A stretch of 64,000 nucleotides of DNA from Streptomyces tibetensis (GTDB taxonomy: Bacteria > Actinomycetota > Actinomycetes > Streptomycetales > Streptomycetaceae): NCBI RefSeq assembly GCF_007655005.1, contig NZ_SZVW01000011.1:124001-188000 (forward strand). The letters are read 5' to 3'. Numbering within the stretch: position 1 is the stretch's first letter; each line of letters starts with the position of its first letter. The notes beneath the pieces were generated by a model. That model was not told the origin of the DNA, ran no database searches, and was given only the letters and a program-made list of their open reading frames with translations. This document shows, in pieces, positions 25,978-34,001 of this stretch. A program made the position numbers and the translations under genes.

Positions 25978-26376
25978 CTACTCCCGTCCGAGGGGTCTCA
26001 GTTCGTACTTGGGGTTGAACAGCACTCGGCGGCCCCGGCTCATCGAGATCCGGCCCGACGCGATCAGCTTGCGTCCGGGCTCTATCCCCACGATGGAGCG
26101 CCTGCCGAGCCACACCACGTCCAGCGCGGCGGAGCCGTCGAACAGCTCGGCCTCCAGGGCGGGGACTCCTGCGCGCGGCCGAAGGGTGACCGTGCGCAAG
26201 GTACCAGTTACCGTCACTATCTGGCGGTCCTGACAGTCTCCGATCCGGATACAACCGGCCGTCTCGGTGTCCTCCCGCAGTTCCTCGGACTCCAGGTCCT
26301 CCTGCGACGAGGAGAGCCGGTCGAGCATGCGCCGGAACCGGCCCACCGGCTTTTCGGAACGAGGAACAGCACTCAT
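25978..26376 (-). CDS. OB-fold nucleic-acid-binding domain protein
   Basis: A 132-residue protein. Residues about 40-125 form an OB-fold (QIVTVTGTLRTVTL, LDVVWLGRRSIVGIEPGRKLIASGRIS), as in tRNA-binding and RecG-wedge-like modules. The N-terminus is charged and helical. The start MSAVPRSEKP at 26376 is preferred; the frame continues upstream to 26508 with a glycine-rich stretch that is not family-like. It is equivalent to Rv2694c by position. Role unknown, perhaps nucleic-acid binding. Confidence 0.85.
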   Translation of the reverse strand: MSAVPRSEKPVGRFRRMLDRLSSSQEDLESEELREDTETAGCIRIGDCQDRQIVTVTGTLRTVTLRPRAGVPALEAELFDGSAALDVVWLGRRSIVGIEPGRKLIASGRISMSRGRRVLFNPKYELRPLGRE

Positions 26377-26511
26377 ATCTGAAGCGTACCGGGGCCTACT
26401 GACGAAGGGCGAGGAGCCCATTTCCCGATCCGACAGCCCACCCCCGGCCCGGCTATAGCCCATCCCCCGGGGGGCCAATCCCCGGCCCCCCGGCCCCCCC
26501 GGCCGCACCCC

Positions 26512-27192
26512 TCACTTCTCGAACCGGTACCCCATCCCCGGCTCGGTGATGAAGTGCTTCGGGTGCGAGGGATCCGCTTCCAGCTTCCGTCGCAACTGCG
26601 CCATGTACACGCGCAGATAGTTCGTCTCCGTCCCGTACGACGGCCCCCACACCTCCTGGAGCAGCTGCCTCTGCCCGACCAGGCGGCCGCTGTTGCGCAC
26701 GAGGACCTCCAGCAGGTGCCACTCCGTGGGCGTCAGCCGTACGTCCTTGCCGGCGCGGTCGACCTTCTTCGCGGCCAGGTCGACGGTGAACTCGCCGGTG
26801 TCGACGATCACGTCGCCCTCACCGCCGGCCGGCTCGGCCCGCCGCACGGCGGCCCGCAGCCGGGCCAGCAGCTCGTCCATGCCGAACGGCTTGGTGACGT
26901 AGTCGTCGGCCCCCGCGTCCAGCGCCTCGACCTTCTCGTCCGAGGAGTGCCGGGCGGACAGCACCAGGATCGGCACCCGGGTCCAGCCGCGCAGCCCCCT
27001 GATCACCTCGACGCCGTCCATGTCGGGCAGGCCCAGGTCCAGGACGACCACGTCGGGGTGGCGGGCGGCGGCGAGCCGGAGGGCGGTGGCGCCGTCGTGG
27101 GCCGCGTCGACCTCATAGGTGCGTGCCTTGAGGTTGATCACGAGGGCACGCACGATCTGCGGCTCGTCGTCGACCACCAGGACGCGGGTCAT
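26512..27192 (-). CDS. kdpE: KdpE-type response regulator
   Basis: A 226-residue OmpR/PhoB-family regulator. The receiver domain has Asp7-Asp8-type acidic residues (VVDDE), the phosphorylation site Asp52 in VLDLGLPDMDG and Lys in VTKPF. The C-terminal winged helix (about 130-225) carries LTPTEWHLLEVLVRN and SYGTETNYLRVYMAQLRRKLE, diagnostic of KdpE. It overlaps kdpD by four bases (ATGA). It should control potassium-limitation genes; the kdpFABC pump operon is not in this window. Confidence 0.93.
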   Translation of the reverse strand: MTRVLVVDDEPQIVRALVINLKARTYEVDAAHDGATALRLAAARHPDVVVLDLGLPDMDGVEVIRGLRGWTRVPILVLSARHSSDEKVEALDAGADDYVTKPFGMDELLARLRAAVRRAEPAGGEGDVIVDTGEFTVDLAAKKVDRAGKDVRLTPTEWHLLEVLVRNSGRLVGQRQLLQEVWGPSYGTETNYLRVYMAQLRRKLEADPSHPKHFITEPGMGYRFEK

Positions 27193-29732
27193 GAGGCCTG
27201 CCTTTCCGGTTCTGCGGTGGGGTACGGCTCCGGGCGGGATGCCGCCGCACGGAGGGAGAGGACCATCGTGAGCCCGCCACCGGGGGTGTCCTCGGCGTTC
27301 AGGGTGCCGCCCATGGCCTCGGCGAAGCCGCGCGCCACCGCGAGCCCCAGACCCACCCCCGCCCCGCGCGGGGCGTCGCCGTGGCGCTGGAAGGGCTCGA
27401 AGATGCGGTCCTTGGCCTCGTCGGGGACGCCGGGCCCCCGGTCGACCACCCGCACCTCGACCCGGTCGGCCAGCGCGCTGGCGGCGACCAGCACGGGCGC
27501 GCCGGACGGACTGTACTTGACGGCGTTCTCGACGAGGTTGGCCACCGCCCGCTCCAGCAGCCCAGGGTCCACGGCGACCATGGGCAGGGTCTCGGGCACG
27601 TCCAGGCAGGCACTGCCCTCGGGGACGCCGCCGAGCGCCATCGGCACCACCTCGTCGAGGTCGATCTCGCGGATCAGCGGGGTGACGGTGCCGGTCTGGA
27701 GGCGGGACATGTCGAGGAGATTGCCGACGAGATGGTCGAGGCGGTCGGCGCCCTCCTCGATGCCCTCCAGCAGCTCGGCCCGGTCCTCCTCCGACCACTC
27801 GACGTCCTCGGAGCGCAGGGAGGTCACGGCCGCCTTGATCCCGGCGAGGGGCGTCCGGAGGTCGTGGCTGACGGCTGCCAGCAGGGCCGTGCGGATGCGG
27901 TTGCCCTCGGCGAGCGTGCGGGCCCGGTCGGCCTCCTCCTGGAGCCGGCGGCGGTCCAGGACGACGGCGGCCTGGGCGGCGAAGGCGGCCAGCACCCTGC
28001 GGTCCTCGGCGGGCAGCACGCGGCCGGTCAGCGCCAGCGCCATGTGGTCACCGACGGGCATGTCCACGTCTGCCTCGTCGGGCCGCTCGACGGGGCGCCC
28101 CCGGCCGACGCGGCCGGCGCAGGTCCACGGCTCGACGTCGCTCGCCCGTTCCAGCAGGGCCGCCGACTCCATGCCGAAGGTCTCCCGGACGCGTTCCAGC
28201 AGCTCCTCCAGGCCCGTCTCGCCGCGCAGCACGTTACCGGCGAGGAAGGAGAGGATCTCGGACTCGGCCCGCAGCCGGGCCGCCTGGTGGGTGCGGCGGG
28301 CGGCGAGATCGACGACGGAGGCCACCGCGACGCCGACCGCCACGAAGATCACGATGGCGACGATGTTCTTCGGGTCGGCGATGGTCCACCGGTGCAGGGG
28401 CGGTGTGTAGAAGTAGTTCAGCAGCAGGGAGCCGACCGCCGCCGACGCCAGGGCGGGCAGCAGCCCGCCGAGCAGGGCGGCCGCCACCGTCAGCGCCAGG
28501 AACAGCAGCATGTCGTTGGCGAGGCCGAGGTCGACGGCGCTGAGCAGCGCGGCGAGGAGGGGCGGGCCGAGGACACCGGCGATCCAGCCCCAGGCCCGCC
28601 GGGAGCGCCCGAGGCGCGCGCCCCGGGCCACCGGCAGTCCGCGGCCCTTGGCGACCTCGCCGTGGGTGACGATGTGCACGTCGAGGTCGGGACCCGATTC
28701 CCGGGCGACCGTCGCGCCGACGCCGGGTCCGAAGACGTACTGCCAGGCCTTGCGGCGCGAGGAACCCAGCACGATCTGGGTGGCGTTCACGCCCCGGGCG
28801 AAGGCGAGGAGCGCGGCCGGTATGTCGTCGCCGACGACATGGTGGAACGTTCCGCCAAGGTCTTCGACCAGGGTGCGCTGCAGCGCGAGTTCCTTGGGCG
28901 AGGCGGAGGTCAGCCCGTCGCTGCGGGCTATGTAGACGGCCAGCACCTCACCGCCGGCGCCCTTCTCGGCCAGCCGTGCGCCCCGGCGGATGAGCGTGCG
29001 GCCCTCGGGACCGCCGGTCAGTCCGACCACGATCCGCTCGCGCGAGCCCCAGATCCTCGACACCCGGTGCTCGCTGCGGTACTGGGTCAGGTAGGCGTCG
29101 ACCCGGTCGGCCACCCACAGCAACGCCAGCTCTCGCAGGGCGGTCAGGTTGCCGGGACGGAAGTAGTTCGACAGGGCGGCGTCGACCTTGTCGGGCTGGT
29201 AGACGTTGCCGTGCGCCATCCGCCGCCGCAGCGCCTCCGGCGTCATGTCGACCAGCTCGACCTGGTCGGCCCTGCGCACCACCTCGTCCGGCACGGTCTC
29301 CTGCTGCCGCACGCCGGTGATCGACTCGACGACGTCGCCGAGGGACTCCAGGTGCTGGATGTTGACGGTCGAGACCACGTCGATCCCGGCGGCGAGCAGT
29401 TCCTCCACGTCCTGCCAGCGCTTGGCGTTGCGGGAGCCGGGGACGTTCGTGTGGGCGAGTTCGTCCACCAGGGCGACCTGGGGGCGGCGGGCGAGGACGG
29501 CGTCGAGGTCCATCTCGGGGAAGACGCCACCGCGGTACTCCAGCTCCCGGCGCGGCACCTGCTCCAGGCCGTGCAGCATCACCTCGGTGCGGGGCCGTCC
29601 GTGGTGCTCGACGAAGCCCACCACGCAGTCCGTGCCCCGCCCGACCCGGCGGTGGGCCTCGGACAGCATCGCGTACGTCTTGCCGACGCCCGGTGCCGCG
29701 CCGAGGTGGATCCGAAGCTTGCCGCGTGCCAT
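27189..29732 (-). CDS. kdpD: KdpD-type sensor histidine kinase
   Basis: An 847-residue kinase with the full KdpD layout. The N-terminal KdpD domain has a Walker A at residues about 11-19 (GAAPGVGKT) and Walker B-like VALVDELAHTN. A universal-stress (USP) domain follows at about 235-365, then four membrane helices (DUF4118, about 400-495), a GAF-like region, HisKA with the phospho-accepting His in AVSHDLRTPLAGI, and HATPase_c (VENAVKYSPSG, GAGVGLGLAVA). The USP domain of KdpD binds c-di-AMP in Firmicutes, which may link this gene to the riboswitch at 54.4 kb. Confidence 0.93.
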   Translation of the reverse strand: MARGKLRIHLGAAPGVGKTYAMLSEAHRRVGRGTDCVVGFVEHHGRPRTEVMLHGLEQVPRRELEYRGGVFPEMDLDAVLARRPQVALVDELAHTNVPGSRNAKRWQDVEELLAAGIDVVSTVNIQHLESLGDVVESITGVRQQETVPDEVVRRADQVELVDMTPEALRRRMAHGNVYQPDKVDAALSNYFRPGNLTALRELALLWVADRVDAYLTQYRSEHRVSRIWGSRERIVVGLTGGPEGRTLIRRGARLAEKGAGGEVLAVYIARSDGLTSASPKELALQRTLVEDLGGTFHHVVGDDIPAALLAFARGVNATQIVLGSSRRKAWQYVFGPGVGATVARESGPDLDVHIVTHGEVAKGRGLPVARGARLGRSRRAWGWIAGVLGPPLLAALLSAVDLGLANDMLLFLALTVAAALLGGLLPALASAAVGSLLLNYFYTPPLHRWTIADPKNIVAIVIFVAVGVAVASVVDLAARRTHQAARLRAESEILSFLAGNVLRGETGLEELLERVRETFGMESAALLERASDVEPWTCAGRVGRGRPVERPDEADVDMPVGDHMALALTGRVLPAEDRRVLAAFAAQAAVVLDRRRLQEEADRARTLAEGNRIRTALLAAVSHDLRTPLAGIKAAVTSLRSEDVEWSEEDRAELLEGIEEGADRLDHLVGNLLDMSRLQTGTVTPLIREIDLDEVVPMALGGVPEGSACLDVPETLPMVAVDPGLLERAVANLVENAVKYSPSGAPVLVAASALADRVEVRVVDRGPGVPDEAKDRIFEPFQRHGDAPRGAGVGLGLAVARGFAEAMGGTLNAEDTPGGGLTMVLSLRAAASRPEPYPTAEPERQAS

Positions 29733-29862
29733 GGCCTCATTGTCTTCCGGTGGTGTGCCGACTGCGCAGCGTCGACCCTACGGCCGGAAGGCACGGGGTC
29801 CGGGTCCCCGGCCCGGCTCCGGGGCGCACTTTGACGGAACTCTGACGCGGCCGGGCGGGCGG

Positions 29863-29896
29863 ACCGGGCGCCGGGGTGCCCCGCCCGGCGCCCGGT
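29863..29896 (-). terminator. terminator of the alginate-lyase-family gene
   Basis: A perfect 13-bp stem (29863-29875 with 29884-29896) with an eight-base loop. It lies just after the leftward gene that ends at 29908 and before the kdpD promoter region. Confidence 0.85.
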
Positions 29897-29907
29897 GGGT
29901 CAGCGGC

Positions 29908-31083
29908 TCACGCCGGGTTGTCGCCGTGGGTGAGGGTCTCCCAGGCGACGAAGAGGTTGTTGCTGCCGGCGGGGCGGTTCCGCTGGGTCAGCGTCGCGGT
30001 GTTGGTCATGGCGTGCCCGATCCGGTTGGCCAGGGCGTTGTGCCCGACCTCGGAGACCGGCCCGAGCCCGAGCTTCAGCGAGCCGCCGCACAGCCAGCCC
30101 TCGGCACCGGCGCCGAGCTGGTACCTGGCGTGGAAGCCGAGCCCGTGCCGCAGCCGCTCGCCCACGTCGGTGGCGTAGAGGTCCTGCCCCTGGATGCGGC
30201 TGGTCTCGGCGACGTGCGAGATGGCCGAGAGGCCGTAGCCGGTGTGGGTGAAGTCCCGGCAGGTCTCCTGGCTGAGCCCGTTGACGAAGGTCGACTGGCC
30301 CTGCCAGTACGTGACGATCTTCTCGCGGGTGTTCAGGTTCTGGCTCGGCACGGTCTTCGGCAGGGCACCGTCGGAGGTCAGGTAGACGTAGGCGGCGGTG
30401 CGCGTGCGGAACCTCGCCATGGCCTTGTCGTACGACGCCTTGTCCTCCAGGAAGACGGAGATGCCGACGGCGGCCTCCGTCATCGACAGCTCCCAGTTGC
30501 CGTTGGAGTTGGAGCCGTTGACGATCTCGGGCAGGTAGACGGTGCGCAGCATGGTGGCGAAGCGGCCGGAGTTCGCCCAGGTGCCGGTGTACGTGTACTT
30601 GATGATCTCGGCGGCCCTGGGCCAGGAGGAGCCGGCCCAGCCGGTCTGCAGGGGCTCGTTGCTGTCGGTGTGGTCCCTGATCACGGCGGACCAGGCGTCC
30701 ATCAGCTCGATCGCCTTGCGGGCGTGCCGTTCGTCGCGGGTGATGTACCAGGCCAGCGCCTGCGTGTACGCGGCGATCGCGTCCTCACGCTCGTCGGTGC
30801 AGCCGTGGTCGGGGTTGGAGTACGACCCGCACTCGACGACCGCCCGGGGCTTGGGCGTGCGGTTCAGGTCGGCGTACTCGCTCGCCATCATTCGGTCGAA
30901 GGCGCCCTTCCAGGGCTGGGCGCCGGCGTCGACCTCGGAGCGGGTGAAGTCCAACTGCCCCTTGGAGACGATGACTCCGGGATGGACGAAGGCGGCGGGG
31001 GCGCTGGGGGCGGCGTCGGCGGGCCAGGCGAGGGCTCCGGCGACCAGGGCGACCGCGGCCGCAAGCAAAACGGTTCTGCGCAT
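29908..31083 (-). CDS. secreted alginate-lyase-family protein
   Basis: A 391-residue protein with a clear Sec signal peptide: MRRTV, then a hydrophobic stretch LLAAAVALVAGALA and a likely cleavage after WPADAA. The mature part resembles the alginate lyase (PL5-like, alpha/alpha toroid) family, with NGNWELSMTEAAVGISVFLED and TGYGLSAISHVAETSRIQG. It probably cleaves or binds an extracellular uronic-acid-type polysaccharide, but the substrate is not known. It interrupts the conserved block between the OB-fold and DUF3710 genes, and its own terminators on both sides suggest independent expression. Confidence 0.82.
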   Translation of the reverse strand: MRRTVLLAAAVALVAGALAWPADAAPSAPAAFVHPGVIVSKGQLDFTRSEVDAGAQPWKGAFDRMMASEYADLNRTPKPRAVVECGSYSNPDHGCTDEREDAIAAYTQALAWYITRDERHARKAIELMDAWSAVIRDHTDSNEPLQTGWAGSSWPRAAEIIKYTYTGTWANSGRFATMLRTVYLPEIVNGSNSNGNWELSMTEAAVGISVFLEDKASYDKAMARFRTRTAAYVYLTSDGALPKTVPSQNLNTREKIVTYWQGQSTFVNGLSQETCRDFTHTGYGLSAISHVAETSRIQGQDLYATDVGERLRHGLGFHARYQLGAGAEGWLCGGSLKLGLGPVSEVGHNALANRIGHAMTNTATLTQRNRPAGSNNLFVAWETLTHGDNPA

Positions 31084-31200
31084 GCGTGGAGGGCCTTCCG
31101 TTCTCGTACGTGAACGTGAAGCGCCTTTATGAACAGACGCGTTGAAAGGCGAAGCTAGGTACAGACCAATGCGCCGTCAAGGTTCCGCGCACGAGAAAGG

Positions 31201-31228
31201 GCCGCATCCCCGGCGGGATGCGGCCCTG
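31201..31228 (-). terminator. terminator of the dut-DUF3710 operon
   Basis: A perfect 12-bp stem, GGGCCGCATCCC (31201-31212) with GGGATGCGGCCC (31217-31228), around the loop CGGC. It lies 15 bp after the leftward DUF3710 stop. Confidence 0.88.
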
Positions 31229-31242
31229 GTGTTTCCGTGAGC

Positions 31243-31995
31243 TCAGCGGACCTCGGTGATCTCCGGTCCGCGCTGGAGCTGGCCCATTCCGCCCGCGAAA
31301 CGGGAGCCCTCCTCCTGCTGGACGCCCTCGGGGACCATCTGGGCATCGTTCGGCAGCTTCAGGACGATCGGGTCACGGGGCGCCATGGGGCCCTCACCGC
31401 GGACCACGACGGTGTCCCGGAAGATCTGCTCCAGCAGCCCTGCCGCCTGCGGCTGCACCGCGCCCTGGCCCGAGATGACCCCGCGAAGGAACCAGCGGGG
31501 GCCGTCCACGCCGACGAACCGCACGACCTGGAAGCCGCCGGTGCCGTCCGGCAGCTGCACGGGCACCTGCGCGCGCAGCTCCCAGCCCAGCGGCCCCTCG
31601 ACCTCGTCGACGATGCCGCCCTGCTGGGTGATGCCGGAGCCGATCTCCTCGCGCACCTCGCCCCAGATGCCCTCGCGCTTGGGCGCGGCGAAGCCCTGCA
31701 GCTGGATGGCGCTGTCGCGCAGCACGACCGTGGCCGCCACGATCGCGTCGCCCGCGACCTCGACCCTGAGCTCCATGCCGTCGACGCCCGGCACGAACAG
31801 ACCGCCCAGGTCGACCCGGCCCTCGCCGGGGTCACGGACCTCCGAGTCGTCCCAGGGCCCGTCGGGGCGAGGCGCGGGCTCCAGCCTCAGGCGCTCGCGC
31901 TCTTCGTCCGCCTCGGTGTCGACACCGTCGACGACCTGCTCGGCCTCGCCGGCCGCGTCCTCGGCGGCATCCCTCTTCTTGCGACGTCCGAACAC
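31243..31995 (-). CDS. DUF3710 protein
   Basis: A 250-residue actinobacterial DUF3710 protein, soluble and acidic at its N-terminus (DAAGEAEQVVDGVDTEADEE). Recognisable core segments include GRVDLGGLFVPGVDGMELRV and PRWFLRGVISGQGA. The GTG at 31995 lies one base after the dut stop, which signals translational coupling. The order dut-DUF3710 matches Rv2697c-Rv2696c. Function unknown. Confidence 0.9.
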   Translation of the reverse strand: MFGRRKKRDAAEDAAGEAEQVVDGVDTEADEERERLRLEPAPRPDGPWDDSEVRDPGEGRVDLGGLFVPGVDGMELRVEVAGDAIVAATVVLRDSAIQLQGFAAPKREGIWGEVREEIGSGITQQGGIVDEVEGPLGWELRAQVPVQLPDGTGGFQVVRFVGVDGPRWFLRGVISGQGAVQPQAAGLLEQIFRDTVVVRGEGPMAPRDPIVLKLPNDAQMVPEGVQQEEGSRFAGGMGQLQRGPEITEVR

Positions 31996-31996
31996 G

Positions 31997-32566
31997 TCAC
32001 TGTCCTTCCCGGTCGGATACGACCGAAGCGTATCGATTCCCACCCGTCCGACCGCCCAGGGCGGCCTGACCGCTTGTGCCGCTCGTCCCGTCCACCGCGG
32101 CATGGCCGCCGGTGGACCCGAAGCCCCCTTCGGCCCGCGCGGAGCCGGGAAGTTCCGCCACCTCCTGGAAGCGGACCCTCTCGACCTGCTGAACCACCAG
32201 TTGGGCAATCCGGTCGAAGCGCTCGAACCGCACGGCCTCGCGCGGGTCGAGATTCACCACGATCACCTTGATCTCCCCACGGTACCCGGCATCAACCGTC
32301 CCCGGGGCATTCACCAGGGCGACGCCGCAGCGAGCGGCCAGACCGGATCGCGGGTGCACGAAGGCCGCGTACCCCTCCGGCAGCGCCACAGACACTCCCG
32401 TGGGCAGCACGGCCCGCTCGCCCGGCTCCAGTCGGCACGCCTCGGTGGTGCGCAGATCGGCCCCGGCGTCCCCGGGCTGCGCGTACGACGGAAGCGGTAC
32501 GTCCGGATCGACGCGCCGGATCAGCACGTCCAGCGGCTGCCTGCTCACCGGGCTCGTGGAAGTCAT
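31997..32566 (-). CDS. dut: dUTP diphosphatase
   Basis: A 189-residue trimeric dUTPase that hydrolyses dUTP to dUMP, keeping uracil out of DNA and feeding thymidylate synthesis. All five motifs are present: PGDAGADL, PRSGLAARCG, NAPGTVDAGYRGEI, RIAQLVVQ and the P-loop-like GSARAEGGFGSTGG. The C-terminal tail after the last motif is about 30 residues longer than usual and Gly/Thr-rich. The ATG at 32566 gives a normal N-terminus, but the frame is open to a GTG at 32758 that overlaps the thioesterase stop (GTGA). That start would add about 64 residues with hexapeptide repeats. Confidence 0.93.
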   Translation of the reverse strand: MTSTSPVSRQPLDVLIRRVDPDVPLPSYAQPGDAGADLRTTEACRLEPGERAVLPTGVSVALPEGYAAFVHPRSGLAARCGVALVNAPGTVDAGYRGEIKVIVVNLDPREAVRFERFDRIAQLVVQQVERVRFQEVAELPGSARAEGGFGSTGGHAAVDGTSGTSGQAALGGRTGGNRYASVVSDREGQ

Positions 32567-32671
32567 GGGACGCTCCGTGCTCTCGGGGCTCACGCGGCTG
32601 CCCGGGCCTATGGGGCCGCCCGGGCTCACGGAGCTCCCTGAGCTCACGGGGCCGGCTGTGCCGACGGCGTC

Positions 32672-32735
32672 GGCTGTGTCGACGGTGTCCGCTGTGTCGA
32701 CGGTGTCGGCGGTGTCGGCGGTGCTGTCGGTCGGC
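32672..32735. repeat. 18-bp tandem repeat before dut
   Basis: Units GGCTGTGTCGACGGTGTC (32672-32689) and CGCTGTGTCGACGGTGTC (32690-32707) are followed by degenerate GGCGGTGTC copies. In the dut frame they encode Asp-Thr-Ala/Asp-Thr-Val hexapeptides. Confidence 0.75.
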
Positions 32736-32754
32736 GCAGGGCGGGCGGTGCTGC

Positions 32755-33339
32755 TCACGGGTTCACCTCGAAGGCGCGGGCGCGCCGGACCTGGTCCGGG
32801 TCGTTCATGGCCGCCTGGATCTCCTCCGGGCGGCCGTGGTCGACGAAGTGGTCGACCTTCACCTCGATGAAGAGGGCGTCGGCGCGCACGGCGACCGGGC
32901 CGTCGGGACCGCCGACGCGTCCGGTCGCGGTGGAGTAGATCTTCCGCCCCGCCACGGCCGTCACCTCCGCCTCCAGGTGCAGCGTGGTGCCGACGGGCAC
33001 GGGCCGTACGAAGTCGGTCTCCAGCCGCCCGGTCACCGCGATCGTGCGCAGCAGCCAGTTCAGCGAACCGAGGGTCTCGTCCAGCGCGGAGGCGAGCACA
33101 CCGCCGTGCGCGAGGCCCGGGGCGCCCTGATGGGCGGGCTGGACGGTGAACTCGGCGGTGAGCGACACGCCCTCGCCGGCCCGCGCCTCCAGGTGCAGCC
33201 CGTGCGGCTGGTCGCCACCACAGCCGAAACACTCGCCGTAGTGCGCGCCGAGGGGCTCACCGGGCGCGGGCGCGTCCGGGTGCCGCACCGGTTGCACGGC
33301 GTCGGCCGGGGGGTGAAGAGCTGCGGAAGTACCACTCAC
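32755..33339 (-). CDS. PaaI-family hot-dog thioesterase
   Basis: A 194-residue acyl-CoA thioesterase of the PaaI/YbgC type. The core HQGAPGLAHGGVLASALDETLG carries the usual His-Gly-Gly and Asp residues of the hot-dog active site. A CFGCG motif sits before the fold, as in other actinobacterial PaaI proteins. It should hydrolyse acyl-CoA thioesters in the cytoplasm. The GTG at 33339 (VSGTSAAL) is the best start. Its stop overlaps a potential dut GTG start by four bases. Confidence 0.87.
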   Translation of the reverse strand: MSGTSAALHPPADAVQPVRHPDAPAPGEPLGAHYGECFGCGGDQPHGLHLEARAGEGVSLTAEFTVQPAHQGAPGLAHGGVLASALDETLGSLNWLLRTIAVTGRLETDFVRPVPVGTTLHLEAEVTAVAGRKIYSTATGRVGGPDGPVAVRADALFIEVKVDHFVDHGRPEEIQAAMNDPDQVRRARAFEVNP

Positions 33340-33397
33340 AGCCGGAGACCTTACCCGCGCGTCGGCCCCTTTCGGACACCGTGTCAAGCTAGGCCCC

Positions 33398-33856
33398 ATG
33401 CAGCTCTCCGCCGCTCCGTACGAAGAACGCCTGACCGCTCCGCGGACCTGGTGGCTGATCTCGTTCCTCGTGGGCGTCTCGATGGCCCTGATCCTGCTCC
33501 CGTTCGGCACCCTGCCGATGCTCGGCGGCCTGGCCGGGGGCACCGCGGTCGCGGCCGTCGCCGCGAGCTCGTACGGCTCGGTGCGCATCCGCGTGGTCGG
33601 CGACTCCCTGATCGCGGGCGAGGCGAAGATCCCGCTGGCCGCCCTGGGCGAGGCGGAGGTGCTGGACGCGGAGGAGACCCGCGCCTGGCGCACCTACAAG
33701 GCCGACCCGCGCGCCTTCCTCCTGCTGCGCGCATACATCCCCACGGCTCTGCGCGTGGAGGTCACGGACCCGCAGGATCCGACTCCGTACCTGTACCTGT
33801 CCACGCGCGAGCCGGAGCGCCTGGCGGAGGCACTGCGGACGGCGAAGCCGGAGTAG
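33398..33856 (+). CDS. DUF3093 membrane protein
   Basis: A 152-residue DUF3093 protein with two N-terminal hydrophobic helices (WWLISFLVGVSMALILLPFG and LGGLAGGTAVAAVAA, roughly residues 17-60) and a soluble C-terminal domain (LIAGEAKIPLAALGEAEVLD). It matches Rv2698 by position. It is divergent from the thioesterase gene. Function unknown. Confidence 0.9.
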   Translation: MQLSAAPYEERLTAPRTWWLISFLVGVSMALILLPFGTLPMLGGLAGGTAVAAVAASSYGSVRIRVVGDSLIAGEAKIPLAALGEAEVLDAEETRAWRTYKADPRAFLLLRAYIPTALRVEVTDPQDPTPYLYLSTREPERLAEALRTAKPE

Positions 33857-33881
33857 CACACCTGAACGAGGCGTCACCCGG

Positions 33882-33899
33882 CCGCCGTGCCGACGGCGG
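33882..33899. terminator. short hairpin after DUF3093
   Basis: A 7-bp stem, CCGCCGT (33882-33888) and ACGGCGG (33893-33899), with the loop GCCG. It lies in the convergent gap and is weaker than the other terminators in the window. Confidence 0.4.
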
Positions 33900-33940
33900 T
33901 CGCGCAGTCGGCTCCTCGACGACCGCCGGCGCTCGACGGC

Positions 33941-34000
33941 TCCGTACGGCAGGCCGGGTTTGCGCACGGCAGATCACGTTTCCGTACGGCAGGCCACCCT
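33941..34000. repeat. three 20-bp tandem repeats
   Basis: Copies begin at 33941, 33961 and 33981 exactly 20 bases apart. Each starts CGTACGGCAG or CGCACGGCAG; copies 1 and 3 share CGTACGGCAGGCC and copies 1 and 2 share GTTT near the end. They fill the space between convergent genes. Confidence 0.75.
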
Positions 34001-34001
34001 C

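Noticed and set aside
33941..34000. Three evenly spaced 20-bp repeats as a CRISPR array
   Set aside because: There are no spacers between units and no cas genes nearby; they are direct tandem repeats.
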